Positions 16,772-25,588 are shown, numbered from the stretch's first letter. The stretch is 64,000 bases of DNA from Nakamurella aerolata (GCF_013002705.1 NZ_JABEND010000010.1:1-64000), one strand, 5' to 3'. Translations and numbers: made by a program. The notes: a model not told the origin generated them from the sequence alone.

Positions 16772-17821
16772 ATGAACGTGACTGAGCGCTACCTCGCCGC
16801 TGACGACCGCTACTCCGACGACCGGGACGGTGCCATGCGCTACCGACGGTGCGGCAACAGCGGGCTGAAGCTGCCGGAGGTCTCGTTGGGGCTGTGGCAG
16901 AACTTCGGTGACGTCAACCCGTTGGACACCCAGCGTGCGGTGCTGCGCGCCGCGTTCGACGCCGGGGTGACGCACTTCGACCTGGCCAACAACTACGGAC
17001 CGCCGTACGGCAGTGCCGAGACCAACTTCGGCCGGATCTACAGCGAGGATTTCCGCCCGTACCGCAACGAACTGGTGATCTCCAGCAAGGCCGGCTACGA
17101 CATGTGGCCGGGCCCGTACGGCGAGTGGGGCAGCCGGAAGTACCTGCTGAACAGCCTCGACGATTCGCTGCGGCGGATGCGGCTCGATTACGTCGACATC
17201 TTCTACTCGCACCGCCCCGATCCCCAGACGCCGCTGGAAGAAACGATGGGTGCGCTGCACACCGCCGTGCAGTCGGGCCGGGCGCTGTACGCGGGCATCT
17301 CGTCGTACTCGCCGCAGCAGACAGCGGCGGCGGCCGATATCCTCGCCGATCTCGGCACCCCGCTGCTGATCCACCAACCGTCGTACTCGCTGCTCAACCG
17401 CTGGATCGAAGACGGGTTGCTCGATGTGTTGGGCGAGCGCGGCATCGGTTGCATCGTCTTCTCGCCGCTGGCCCAGGGCATGCTGACCGACCGATACCTG
17501 GACGGGGTGCCGGCCGACTCGAGGGCGGCCCGGGACGGATCGCTCAGTCGTGACCGGCTGACCGACGAGGTGCGCGAGCAGCTGCGGGCGCTGAACCAGA
17601 TCGCCCTGGACCGGGGCCAGACGCTGGCGCAGCTGGCGCTGGCGTGGGCGCTGCGCGACCCGCGGGTGACCAGTGTGCTGGTCGGGGCCAGCTCGGTGCG
17701 GCAGCTGCAGGACAATCTCGGCGCGTTGAACAGCCCGGACTTCTCCGATGACGAACTCGCCGTGCTCGGTGAGCACGCCGCGGCCACCGGGTTGGACCCG
17801 GCCCGGCCGGCCGGAAGCTGA
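16772..17821 (+). CDS. Aldo/keto reductase, AKR14 (YghZ/GpR) type
   Basis: A 349-residue NADPH-dependent aldo/keto reductase. The catalytic tetrad is visible as D70 and Y75 in FDLANNYGPPYGSAE, K106 in SSKAGYDMWPGPYGEWGSRK and H147 in YSHRPDPQTP. The GPYGEWGSRKYLLNSLDDSL segment is typical of the E. coli YghZ (L-glyceraldehyde-3-phosphate reductase, methylglyoxal-reducing) group rather than of sugar reductases such as AKR5. The NADPH-binding end is VLVGASSVRQLQDNL. The start ATG is preceded by only weak purine-rich sequence. The gene stands alone, inserted between otherwise syntenic genes. Substrate inferred from family only. Confidence 0.88.
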   Translation: MNVTERYLAADDRYSDDRDGAMRYRRCGNSGLKLPEVSLGLWQNFGDVNPLDTQRAVLRAAFDAGVTHFDLANNYGPPYGSAETNFGRIYSEDFRPYRNELVISSKAGYDMWPGPYGEWGSRKYLLNSLDDSLRRMRLDYVDIFYSHRPDPQTPLEETMGALHTAVQSGRALYAGISSYSPQQTAAAADILADLGTPLLIHQPSYSLLNRWIEDGLLDVLGERGIGCIVFSPLAQGMLTDRYLDGVPADSRAARDGSLSRDRLTDEVREQLRALNQIALDRGQTLAQLALAWALRDPRVTSVLVGASSVRQLQDNLGALNSPDFSDDELAVLGEHAAATGLDPARPAGS

Positions 17822-17885
17822 CGCTCGCCGCGGCAGGGAGGCCGGTGCTGGGTGGCTCGCACAGCAGCTCGGTGGCGCACCGGGT

Positions 17886-18045
17886 CACAGCAGGTCAGTG
17901 GCACAGCAGGTCAGTGGCACAGCGGGTCGGTGGCAGAGCAGGTCAGTGACCCGGCAGGTCAGTGGCAGAGCAGGTCAGTGACCCGGCAGGTCAGCGGCAG
18001 AGCAGGTCAGTGGCACAGCAGGTCAGTGGCACAGCAGGTCAGTGG
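17886..18045. repeat. 16-bp minisatellite, ten tandem copies
   Basis: Ten consecutive 16-base units of the form CACAGCAGGTCAGTGG fill 17886-18045. Five are exact copies and the others differ at one to four bases; two variants alternate (CAGAGC... and CCCGGC...). The unit is not a multiple of three. The tenth unit contains the stop codon and last codons of the DUF2342 gene. Confidence 0.95.
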
Positions 18046-19778
18046 TGCGGTGCTGACCCGCCCGGCTGGTCGCCCTGATCGGGTTCGTCCCGGTCCGGAC
18101 GCCCGCTGTTGTCCTGACCTTCGCTGTTGTCCGGACGTTCGTCACCGTCCTGACGTTCGCTGTTGTCCTGGCCTTCGCCACCGTGCTGACGTTCGTCGGA
18201 GGGCTCGCTGTGCTCGGCGCGCTCGCCGTTGTCCGGGAGCTTGTCTGCGTGCTCACCCGCATCGGCTCCGGTCTGCGCCGGGCCCGGATCGCTTGCGCTG
18301 TCCAGCTTTTCGAGGTCCTCGATGGTCTGCACGTCGTCGAGACCGGCGAGCAGTTCGCTGAACTGCTTGTCCCGCTGCAGGAATCCCTCGGGATCGTCAA
18401 GGTCGGCCGAACTCGGCAGCAGATCGGGATCGCCCCACAGCGCGTCCCTGGCCTGGGCGTCGCGGCTGTCGGCAACGCTCTTCCACAGCTGTGCGGCGGC
18501 GCGCAGCCGGCGCGGGCGCATCTGCAGCCCGATCAGGTTGGCGAAGGCTTGCTCCGCCGGGCCGCCGGAGGCGCGGCGCCGCCGCATGGTCTCCTGCAGC
18601 GCGGCCGCGCCGGGCAGCCGATCGCCGACCGCATCGGTGACGACGGTGTCCACCCAGCCCTCGACCAGCGCCAGCAGGGTCTCGAGGTTCCGCAGGGTGG
18701 ACTCCTGGCCGGGGGTGATCTTCGGCTCGAGCAGGCCGGCCGACTCACCCTGCCCTGACAGCAACTCGTTGATCGCCGCCGGATTGCTCGGATCGAACTG
18801 TCCCGCAAGGTTTTCGATCTCGGAGAAGTCGACGGTGATGCCGGCCGCGTAGGCCGCAACCAGATCGATCACCCGCTGGCGCAGCCACGGTGCGGCCGCA
18901 TAGAGCCGGTGATGGGCGGCCTCGCGCAGCGCCAGGTACAGCCGCACCTGGTCCTCGTCCAACCCGAGGCCCTGACCGAACTCGGCGACGGCCGTCGGTA
19001 GCAGCGCGGCGGTGCCGTCGGGGCCGAGCGGAATCCCGATGTCGGTGGAGGTGAGGACCTCGGTGCTCAGCTTGGCGAGCCCCTGGCCCAGTTGGGTGCC
19101 GAACGTCATGCCACCCATCGACTGCATCATCCCCAGCATCGGCCCGACCTGCGCGGCCAGCTCCTGCGGCAGCGCGTCGGTCCATGACGACGACACCCGC
19201 TCGGCAATCGGGGTGCACAGCAGCTTCCAGGTCGGCATGGTCTGCTGCACCCACTGCCGCGGGTTCCACGCGGTGACGGTGCGCTCGCCCGCCGGGAACC
19301 CGGTGACGCCGTCCAGCCACACCTCGGCCAGCCGGATCGCGTCACGCACCTTGTCGACATCGACCGAACTTGCCGGGTGCATGGCGGGAAGCCCTTGCAG
19401 GGCAACCTTTTCGGCCATCTCGTAGTTGACAGGGCCGGCCTGTCCCGACGCTCCGGCCTGCGACATCATCTGACCGAGCTGGGAGAACATGTTGCCGAGC
19501 TGGTTCAGGTCGAAGCCGCCGGGGCCACCCTGCCCGCCCTGGCCGCCGAAGCCGGGGAAACCGCCGGAGCCGAAGCCGAACGCGGAGAAGGGATCGGAAC
19601 CGGGCGGCTGACCGGGGCCACCAGGGCCGCCGGCGCCACTCGAACCGCCGGCGCCACTCGAGCCGGAATCGCCCGACCCGGAACCGCCCGACCCGGAACC
19701 GCCGGTGCCGTCCGGAGAATCACCGGATCCGCCGGAGCCAGAGTCGTCGGAGTTGAAACCGAACGGCAGATTCGTCAT
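18039..19778 (-). CDS. DUF2342 zinc-dependent metalloprotease-like protein (Rv3195 type)
   Basis: A 579-residue protein. Residues 1-75 are Gly/Ser/Pro-rich, followed by the DUF2342 core beginning DLNQLGNMFSQLGQMM. The hallmark REAAHHRLY near the middle fits the EAAHxRL metal motif that defines the family as putative zincins. The C-terminal 90 residues are acidic and repetitive (Asp/Glu/Gln/Asn with DNSERQDGDE-like units). The stop codon lies inside the 16-bp minisatellite. Family knowledge: DUF2342 proteins are conserved in mycobacteria beside the PDZ protease and UPF0182 genes, with no proven substrate. ATG 19778 was chosen for the family start MTNLPFGF; the ribosome binding site is weak. 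Confidence 0.85.
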   Translation of the reverse strand: MTNLPFGFNSDDSGSGGSGDSPDGTGGSGSGGSGSGDSGSSGAGGSSGAGGPGGPGQPPGSDPFSAFGFGSGGFPGFGGQGGQGGPGGFDLNQLGNMFSQLGQMMSQAGASGQAGPVNYEMAEKVALQGLPAMHPASSVDVDKVRDAIRLAEVWLDGVTGFPAGERTVTAWNPRQWVQQTMPTWKLLCTPIAERVSSSWTDALPQELAAQVGPMLGMMQSMGGMTFGTQLGQGLAKLSTEVLTSTDIGIPLGPDGTAALLPTAVAEFGQGLGLDEDQVRLYLALREAAHHRLYAAAPWLRQRVIDLVAAYAAGITVDFSEIENLAGQFDPSNPAAINELLSGQGESAGLLEPKITPGQESTLRNLETLLALVEGWVDTVVTDAVGDRLPGAAALQETMRRRRASGGPAEQAFANLIGLQMRPRRLRAAAQLWKSVADSRDAQARDALWGDPDLLPSSADLDDPEGFLQRDKQFSELLAGLDDVQTIEDLEKLDSASDPGPAQTGADAGEHADKLPDNGERAEHSEPSDERQHGGEGQDNSERQDGDERPDNSEGQDNSGRPDRDEPDQGDQPGGSAPHH

Positions 19779-20019
19779 AAGTCCACGGTACGCAGCCCGC
19801 TCCGGCGAGCGCGCGCCGACGGTCGTCGGCCCGCGGCAGCGATCGCGCACAGCGAAATCGTCGATCAGGGCCACCCGAGGAGCCACCGGCTCCGCAGCCG
19901 ACCAACCAGCTGACGGGTCACCGACAACCGCGACCAACCACAGCCGCCGACGGGATCATCCGGCGTAGCCGGCCCCACCCCGACTCGCCCGCCCAGCCAG
20001 GCGACATACCCTCGTGCAC

Positions 20020-21117
20020 ATGCCTTCGCCGTCCAGGTGGACCACCCGCACTCGTGTTCTCGTCACCGGAGCCGTGGTCGCCCTCGCGCTGGTGGCGGTG
20101 GGAGCCCTGGTCCCCGCGCCCTATGTCGGTCTCGGCCCCGGCGTCACCTACAACACCCTGTCCGCCGTCAACGGCCAGGAGGTGATCACCTTCCAGGGCA
20201 AGGACATTCCGGCGTCGGTCGACCAGACGTTTCCGGATCAGGGTCACCTCAACATGACCACCATCTCGGTGACCAACGACGACATGACGCTGTTCGAGTC
20301 GCTGGGCTGGTGGTTCCGCGGTGACACCGCGCTGGTGCCTCGGGAAGACGTGTATCCGCCTGGCAAGACGGTGCAGCAGGTCAACGAGCTGAACAAGCAG
20401 ATGTTCACCGAGTCGCGATCGGCCGCGGAACTGGCGGCACTGGAGTATCTGAAATATCCGGAAGCCACCTATGCCGGCAACGTGCTCAACGATGCGCCCA
20501 GCGCCGGCAAGCTGCAGCCGCAGGATCGCATCACCACCATCAACGGCAGCAAGGTGACCGATGTCCGGAGTCTTTTGGCCACGCTCAGCAACACCCGTCC
20601 CGGCCAGCAGATCAGCGTGGGTGTGGTGCGCGACGACAAACCGGTGACGGTGCGGATCACGCTCGGCAAGCGGCCCAATCCGGAACAGGCCGACCCCGCC
20701 GTGCGGAACACCGGCTTTCTCGGGATCGAACCGGTGCAGCGGCCGTACGCGCCGTTCACCGTGAACATCTCGCTGGACCGGATCGGCGGGCCATCGGCCG
20801 GTCTGATGTTCACCCTCGGGGTGATCGACAAGCTCACCCCAGGCGACCTCACCTCCGGGCACTTCATCGCGGGCACCGGCGAGATCGATCCGCAACCCGA
20901 CGGCTCGGCCAAGGTCGGACCGATCGGCGGCATCCTGATGAAGATGATCGCCGCGCGCCGGGCCGGCGCCACCGTTTTCCTGGTACCGGCGGCCAACTGC
21001 CAGGAAGCGCTGACCAGGGTGCCGGAAGGGCTGGAGCTGGTGCGGGTCGGCACCCTGACCGACGCGATGACGGCGATGGACCAACTGGGCAAGGGCCAGA
21101 CTCCCCGGGGTTGTTGA
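20020..21117 (+). CDS. Membrane-anchored PDZ/Lon-like (S16) serine protease
   Basis: A 365-residue protein with a basic start, one membrane helix (about 11-32, VLVTGAVVALALVAVGALV), a PDZ domain (about 150-225, LQPQDRITTINGSKVTDV) and a C-terminal Lon-like domain. The catalytic serine is in GGPSAGLMF and the lysine partner in KVGPIGGILMKMIAARRAGA. This is the YlbL/Rv3194c type, with the protease domain outside the membrane. ATG 20020 is preferred: TACCCT at 20007-20012 is a TANNNT -10 box 7 bases upstream, suggesting a leaderless mRNA. GTG 20014 is the alternative. It is divergent from the DUF2342 gene and followed by UPF0182. Confidence 0.9.
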   Translation: MPSPSRWTTRTRVLVTGAVVALALVAVGALVPAPYVGLGPGVTYNTLSAVNGQEVITFQGKDIPASVDQTFPDQGHLNMTTISVTNDDMTLFESLGWWFRGDTALVPREDVYPPGKTVQQVNELNKQMFTESRSAAELAALEYLKYPEATYAGNVLNDAPSAGKLQPQDRITTINGSKVTDVRSLLATLSNTRPGQQISVGVVRDDKPVTVRITLGKRPNPEQADPAVRNTGFLGIEPVQRPYAPFTVNISLDRIGGPSAGLMFTLGVIDKLTPGDLTSGHFIAGTGEIDPQPDGSAKVGPIGGILMKMIAARRAGATVFLVPAANCQEALTRVPEGLELVRVGTLTDAMTAMDQLGKGQTPRGC

Positions 21118-21342
21118 CGTTTCCCGCGGGTGACGGTCCCTGCAGGCGTTCGTCACCCGCACGCCGCGGGCCGGCCCCGGACGGCCGGGGAACCAATCCG
21201 GCGCCTCTACAGTTGACCGGACATAGCCTTGACGGCCCGTGCCGTCGCAGAGCTTCGCGCTGTCGGGTGAGCGCCACCGGTGCCAGCTGCGGGAAGCCGC
21301 CGAATGGGCAGTGCAGTAACAGCTGAGTGAGGAGCGTCTGGC

Positions 21343-24324
21343 GTGGGCATGCGGCCCGGGGTCGGCTTGCCGACCATGTCTAAGCGAGCCAAGCGGGTAC
21401 TGATCGCGGTAGTCGCGCTGATCGTGCTGGTCTTCTTGTGGTTCCAGTTCGCGCGGTACTACGTCGACCTGTTGTGGTTCCGGGAAGTGGGCTTTGCCAG
21501 GGTGTTCACCACCCAGCTGCTCAGCCGGTTGGTGATGTTCGTTATTGCCGCGGTGCTCGGTGGCGGGCTGGCGTTCCTTGCGATGATGTTCGCCTACCGG
21601 TCGCGCCCGGTGTTCGTGCCGTCCGGTCCGAGCAACGACCCGCTGGCGCCGTACCGCACCGCGATTGCCAGCCGGCCGCGGCTGATCTCGATCGCTGCTG
21701 CCGTGGTGATCGGCATCATCTGCGGCCTTGCGATGCAGGGGCAGTGGACCACCGTCCAGCTGTTCCTGCACGGCGGTTCGTTCGGTCAGACCGACCCACA
21801 GTTCGGGCACGACGTCGGCTTCTACGTCTTCAAGCTGCCGATGATCGAGCTGGTGCTGACCAGCCTGTTCATCATCACGGCGATCTGCTTCGTGCTGGTG
21901 CTGGCAATCCAGTACATCTTCGGCGGCATCCGCTTGCAGGGACCCGGTCGCAGGGTGACCTCCGCCGCCACCCTGCAGCTGTCGCTGCTGGTCGGGTTCT
22001 TCGTGCTGGTGAAGGCGGTGCAGTACTGGTTCGACCGGTACACCCTGCTGTTCTCGAATCGTGGCGGCATCTTCACCGGTGCGTCGTACACCGACGTCAA
22101 CGCGGTGCTCCCCGCGAAGATCATCCTGATGGTGATCGCGGTGATCTGTGCCGGCGGTTTCATCGTCGGAGCGGTGCTGCGCTCGGTCAAACTGCCGGCG
22201 ATCGCGCTGGCGCTGATGGTGCTCTCCAGCGTGCTGATCGGTGGTCTGTGGCCGTTGATCCTGCAGCAGGTGGTGGTGAAACCCAGTGCATCGCAACGTG
22301 AACCGATGTACATCCAGCGCAGCATCGAAGCCACCCAGGCGGCCTACGGCATCGGCTCCGACACCGTCACCACCAAGCCCTACAACGACGTCGTCTCCAG
22401 CGACCCGCAGGTGATCAGGGCGATGGCGGACGACACCGCGACCGTCCCCAACGCGCGGCTGCTCGACCCGAACCTGCTGTCGCCGACGTTCACCCAGCGG
22501 GAGCAGCTGGAGAACTTCTACGGCTTCCCGTCCCGACTGGCCGTCGACCGCTACGAGGTCGACGGCAAGACCCAGGACTTCGTGGTCGCGGCGCGAGAGA
22601 TCAACCCGAATGCGCTCGCCGAGAACCAGAAGAACTGGATCAACGAGCACATGACCTACACCCACGGCAACGGTTTCGTGGCCGCACCGGCCAACACCGT
22701 TGTCGCCGGGTTGCCGGAGTTCACGGTCTCCGACATCGACAACAAGGGCACCATCCCAGTCGACCAGCCGCGTGTCTACTTCGGCCAGCTGGGCAGCGAC
22801 TACGCCATCGTCGGCGCACCTGAGGGCACAGCGCCGCAGGAGTACGACACGTCCACCCAGCGCTACACCTACGACGGCAAGGCCGGTATCGGGGTCGGAA
22901 ACCTGTTCCGCCGCTTGGTGTTCGCCAGCTATTACGGCGAGCCGAACTTCTTGTTCTCGTCGCTGATCAACGACCAGTCCAAGGTGCTGCAGACCCGTCA
23001 GGTCCGTGACCGGGTGGCCAAGGCCGCTCCGTTCCTGACCATCGACACCAACCCGTACCCGGCGGTGATCAACGGGCGCATCACCTTCATCGTCGACGCC
23101 TACACCACTGCGGGCAATTACCCGTACGCCCAGCAGATGTCGCTGGCCGACGCCACCCGCAACTCGCAGTCGGCGCAGGGCGCCACCGCGCGGCAGGTCG
23201 AGACCAACGTCAGCTACGTCCGGAACTCGGTAAAGGCGACCGTCGACGCCTACGACGGGACGGTGACGCTGTACCGGGTGGATCAAAACGATCCAGATCC
23301 GATGTTGAACGCCTGGGACAAGGTGTTCCCCGGGCTGCTGCAGCCGGACAGCGCGGTGACTGAGGATCTGCGTTCCCACTTCCGGTATCCGCAAGATCTG
23401 TTCGAGGTGCAGCGCGAACTGCTGGCCAAGTATCACGTGGCCGACGGCACCCAGTTCTTCAACTCGGGCAACTTCTGGAAGGTGCCGGACGATCCGACCG
23501 AGCAGAGCGTCGAGGCGGCGCAACCGCCCTACTATCTGCAGGTCAGCCAGCCGGGGGAGGACGAGCCGCGGTTCGAGCTGACCACGGCGATGACGGGCTT
23601 CGAGCGTGATCTGATGGCGGCCTACATCTCCGCCAACAGCGACCCGGAGAACTACGGGAAGATCAACGTGCTGACCTTCCCGACGTCGACCCAGACGCCT
23701 GGGCCGAAACTGGTGCAGCAGTTGTTCAATCAGGACGACGACATCTCCAACTGGATTACCACGCGTACCCGTGGCGGCAGCAACCGGGCGCTGTTCGGCA
23801 ACCTGCTGACGCTGCCGACCTCGCAGGGGCTGATGTACATCGAGCCGTTCTATCTGCAGGCCAACTCGGAGAGCTCGTACCCGACGTTCAGCCAGGTGTT
23901 CGTGTGGTTCGGGGGCCGGGTCGGCATGGGATCGACGTTGGCGCAAGCACTCTCGAATGCCGCCACCAAGAACCCGGCGTCGGTCGAGGCAGCCGAGAAC
24001 GCGGTGAACAGCGGGCAGACCGGTGCCCCGTCCAGCGGCAGCCAGCCGCCGTCATCGGACGCCGCGCAGGTGCCGTCCCCGACCGAGGCAACGGTCACCT
24101 CACCGACCGGCGAGATCACCGTGCCGCCGGCCGACGAAGCCGCCGCCGTGGAGCAGATGAACGCCGCGCTGGCCGAACTGGAAGCGGCGAAAAAGAGCCA
24201 GGACCTGGCCAAGATCGGCGCCGCCAACTCCAAGCTGGAGCAGGCCGTGCAGAACTACCTGCGCGTCGCCAAGCCGGCCGGCGCGGCCGCGACCAGCTCG
24301 GCGCCGCCTAGCTCGGGCGGCTGA
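21343..24324 (+). CDS. UPF0182 family large membrane protein (Rv3193c type)
   Basis: A 993-residue protein with about seven membrane helices in the first 310 residues (for example RVLIAVVALIVLVFLWFQFARYYV and ALMVLSSVLIGGLWPLIL), a large extracytoplasmic region (about 320-880) and a Pro/Ser/Thr-rich C-terminal tail ending SSAPPSSGG. The pattern is diagnostic of UPF0182, a conserved actinobacterial and cyanobacterial family with no known reaction. AGGAG is about 10 bases before GTG 21343; the family-like start MSKRAKRV lies 18 residues inside, so a later start is possible. Neighbouring secreted proteases suggest a link to membrane protein quality control, but that is inference. Confidence 0.9.
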   Translation: MGMRPGVGLPTMSKRAKRVLIAVVALIVLVFLWFQFARYYVDLLWFREVGFARVFTTQLLSRLVMFVIAAVLGGGLAFLAMMFAYRSRPVFVPSGPSNDPLAPYRTAIASRPRLISIAAAVVIGIICGLAMQGQWTTVQLFLHGGSFGQTDPQFGHDVGFYVFKLPMIELVLTSLFIITAICFVLVLAIQYIFGGIRLQGPGRRVTSAATLQLSLLVGFFVLVKAVQYWFDRYTLLFSNRGGIFTGASYTDVNAVLPAKIILMVIAVICAGGFIVGAVLRSVKLPAIALALMVLSSVLIGGLWPLILQQVVVKPSASQREPMYIQRSIEATQAAYGIGSDTVTTKPYNDVVSSDPQVIRAMADDTATVPNARLLDPNLLSPTFTQREQLENFYGFPSRLAVDRYEVDGKTQDFVVAAREINPNALAENQKNWINEHMTYTHGNGFVAAPANTVVAGLPEFTVSDIDNKGTIPVDQPRVYFGQLGSDYAIVGAPEGTAPQEYDTSTQRYTYDGKAGIGVGNLFRRLVFASYYGEPNFLFSSLINDQSKVLQTRQVRDRVAKAAPFLTIDTNPYPAVINGRITFIVDAYTTAGNYPYAQQMSLADATRNSQSAQGATARQVETNVSYVRNSVKATVDAYDGTVTLYRVDQNDPDPMLNAWDKVFPGLLQPDSAVTEDLRSHFRYPQDLFEVQRELLAKYHVADGTQFFNSGNFWKVPDDPTEQSVEAAQPPYYLQVSQPGEDEPRFELTTAMTGFERDLMAAYISANSDPENYGKINVLTFPTSTQTPGPKLVQQLFNQDDDISNWITTRTRGGSNRALFGNLLTLPTSQGLMYIEPFYLQANSESSYPTFSQVFVWFGGRVGMGSTLAQALSNAATKNPASVEAAENAVNSGQTGAPSSGSQPPSSDAAQVPSPTEATVTSPTGEITVPPADEAAAVEQMNAALAELEAAKKSQDLAKIGAANSKLEQAVQNYLRVAKPAGAAATSSAPPSSGG

Positions 24325-24439
24325 GCCCACCGATCCGGCCAGCACAACCGTTCCGGTACATCACAACCGCTGCAGCATGCTGGAACGGTTGTGACGTACA
24401 GGAACGGTTGTGATCGCGAAACTGCCTGGTTGCGGGGCG
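24285..24439. repeat. 155-bp direct repeat, copy 1 (covers the UPF0182 stop)
   Basis: This segment begins in the last 13 codons of the UPF0182 gene and ends 115 bases after the stop. It recurs at 24760-24915, 475 bases later, with only a handful of differences and one extra A. Inside lie CACAACCGTTCC (24343-24354) and its complement GGAACGGTTGTG (24382-24393 and again 24401-24412), plus the palindrome CAGCATGCTG (24373-24382). Confidence 0.92.
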
Positions 24440-24759
24440 GAGGCGCCCCCCGGCGCGGCAGCTGAGCGGGGCGCGGCGGCTGAGCCGGGCGCGGCGGCGT
24501 GCCGCGCGCGGTGGCGTGCCCCGGCGGGCGGTGCGGATTTGACCTGCCTGCCTGCCCGGCCGGCTTCGGCTCGGCTCGGCTTTAGGCCGGACTGGGGAGA
24601 AGAATCTGCGGCTCGATGCGCGTTGTGCCTGGTCGACCTGGGCGAACGCGAGTCGAGCCGCACATTTTTCGAGCGAGTTGGCCTCGTGCGGTGGGAACGC
24701 CACCGAGGGTCGCTGAGGGAGTGCGACCCATTGCCGGGAACGACGGAACCGCCGCCCGG

Positions 24760-24915
24760 GGCCGCGACCAGCTCGGCGCCGCCTAGCTCGGGCGGCTGAG
24801 CGCACCGATCCGGCCAACACAACCGTTCCGGTACATCACAACCGCTGCAGCATGCTGGAACGGTTGTGCCGTTCCGGAACGGTTGTGATCGCGAAAACTG
24901 CCTGGTTGCGGGGCG
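24760..24915. repeat. 155-bp direct repeat, copy 2
   Basis: Second copy of the UPF0182 gene end, including the codons for ATSSAPPSSGG and the stop at 24797-24799, but with no UPF0182 frame in front. It keeps the inverted CACAACCGTTCC (24818-24829) and GGAACGGTTGTG (24857-24868) pair. At the second GGAACGGTTGTG the sequence has become the palindrome CCGTTCCGGAACGG. Confidence 0.92.
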
Positions 24916-24994
24916 CCGTGTCGGGCAGCGCCGCGTCGAACAAACCGTGTCGGGCAGCGCCGCGTCGAACAAACCGTGTCGGGCAGCGCCGCGT
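24916..24994. repeat. 29-bp tandem repeat (2.7 copies)
   Basis: Units start at 24916, 24945 and 24974 (the last one truncated at 21 bases). Each holds CCGTGTCGGGCAGCGCCGCG followed by TCGAACAAA. A diverged partial unit (GCGCCGCGTCGAA) appears again near 25030. The array directly abuts copy 2 of the 155-bp repeat. Confidence 0.92.
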
Positions 24995-25149
24995 GGGAGG
25001 GCACCGTCGGACCGTGCAGTCTTGAACAGCGCCGCGTCGAATAGTGCTGTTGAACGGCGCCGAGTCCGGACGGCAGTCCGCGAAGCAACCCTTGCGCAGG
25101 TGCACCGGCCGCCACCCGGCCCACCGAGTCCACCAGGCCCACCAAAGAA

Positions 25150-25186
25150 AATAGGCCGGACCTGCACGATGCAGGTCCGGCCTATT
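25150..25186 (-). terminator. Terminator of the initiator tRNA gene
   Basis: A perfect 17-bp stem (25150-25166 with 25170-25186) with a 3-base loop, arms AATAGGCCGGACCTGCA. Read on the minus strand it is followed by TTTCTTTGG. It begins 24 bases after the tRNA. Confidence 0.93.
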
Positions 25187-25210
25187 CCGATGTCAAGCGA
25201 CATCACTTTG

Positions 25211-25284
25211 TAGCGGGGACAGGATTCGAACCTGCGACCTCTGGGTTATGAGCCCAGCGAGCTACCGAGCTGCTCCACCCCGCG
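25211..25284 (-). tRNA. Initiator tRNA-fMet (anticodon CAU)
   Basis: A 74-base cloverleaf on the minus strand: acceptor CGCGGGG with CCCCGC, D stem GAGC/GCTC, anticodon arm CTGGG-CTCATAA-CCCAG, T arm GCAGG-TTCGAAT-CCTGT. Two features mark it as the initiator rather than elongator Met: the unpaired first base pair (C1 opposite U72) and the three consecutive G:C pairs in the anticodon stem (GGG/CCC). CCA is not encoded. It closely resembles the mycobacterial initiator tRNA as I remember it. Confidence 0.96.
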
Positions 25285-25295
25285 TCGGTAACTCC

Positions 25296-25324
25296 ACTGT
25301 AGCAACCAGGTGAACGGCAACCAA
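25296..25324 (-). promoter_or_regulatory. Promoter of tRNA-fMet
   Basis: On the minus strand TTGGTT (25324-25319) and TACAGT (25301-25296) are separated by exactly 17 bases, and the tRNA begins 11 bases after the -10. The fit to the primary sigma factor consensus is good. Confidence 0.75.
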
Positions 25325-25588
25325 ATCGCCGGGTGGCTCCGGTGGTCGGAGCCGACGGCGAAGCCCGCAACCCCCTTTACGTAATCGATTTCCGGCCGAT
25401 ACGGTTGACCCGATCCGGAGCCGGCCCCGGTTCGGCCGCTGGTCGCCCGCTGGTCGGCTTCGGTCGCCGCAACACCGCGGCTGCGGCTCAGCTGTGCACC
25501 GCATCTGCGCATGCAGCACCTGCACGCCGCAACACCTGCACACTTCAACACCCGCACACCGCAACCGAACTGATCGAAGGAGATCAGC
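25325..25588. other. Gap before the GH172 gene
   Basis: No gene is seen. The last 100 bases contain loose repeats of ACACCTGCACGCCGCAACACC type, probably slippage products. The promoter of the downstream gene should lie here but cannot be assigned. Confidence 0.4.

Larger units (their letters stand above)
24325..25149. other. Repeat-rich intergenic region after UPF0182
   Basis: Over 800 bases with no supported gene. Besides the two 155-bp copies and the 29-bp repeats, the stretch between the copies is GCGCGGC-rich. Minus-strand frames here repeat themselves (ALFDAALPDT-like) and are products of the DNA repeats, not proteins. Confidence 0.6.

Noticed and set aside
17886-18045. 16-bp repeats as plasmid iterons
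   Set aside because: They lie between chromosomal syntenic genes with no replication initiator nearby, so a minisatellite is the simpler reading.
19918-23946. A 1,342-codon open frame on the minus strand opposite UPF0182
   Set aside because: Its translation is dominated by Arg, Gln, His, Val and Gly with no domain, and UPF0182 on the plus strand is a clear family member. Long antisense frames are expected at this GC content.
24916-24994. 29-bp repeats as a CRISPR array
   Set aside because: The units are directly adjacent with no spacers, and no cas gene is in the window.
24361-25206. Minus-strand frames with repeated ALFDAALPDT-like peptides
   Set aside because: The peptide repeats come from the DNA repeats in this gap; the same DNA gives equally repetitive products in other frames, and no start signal is present.
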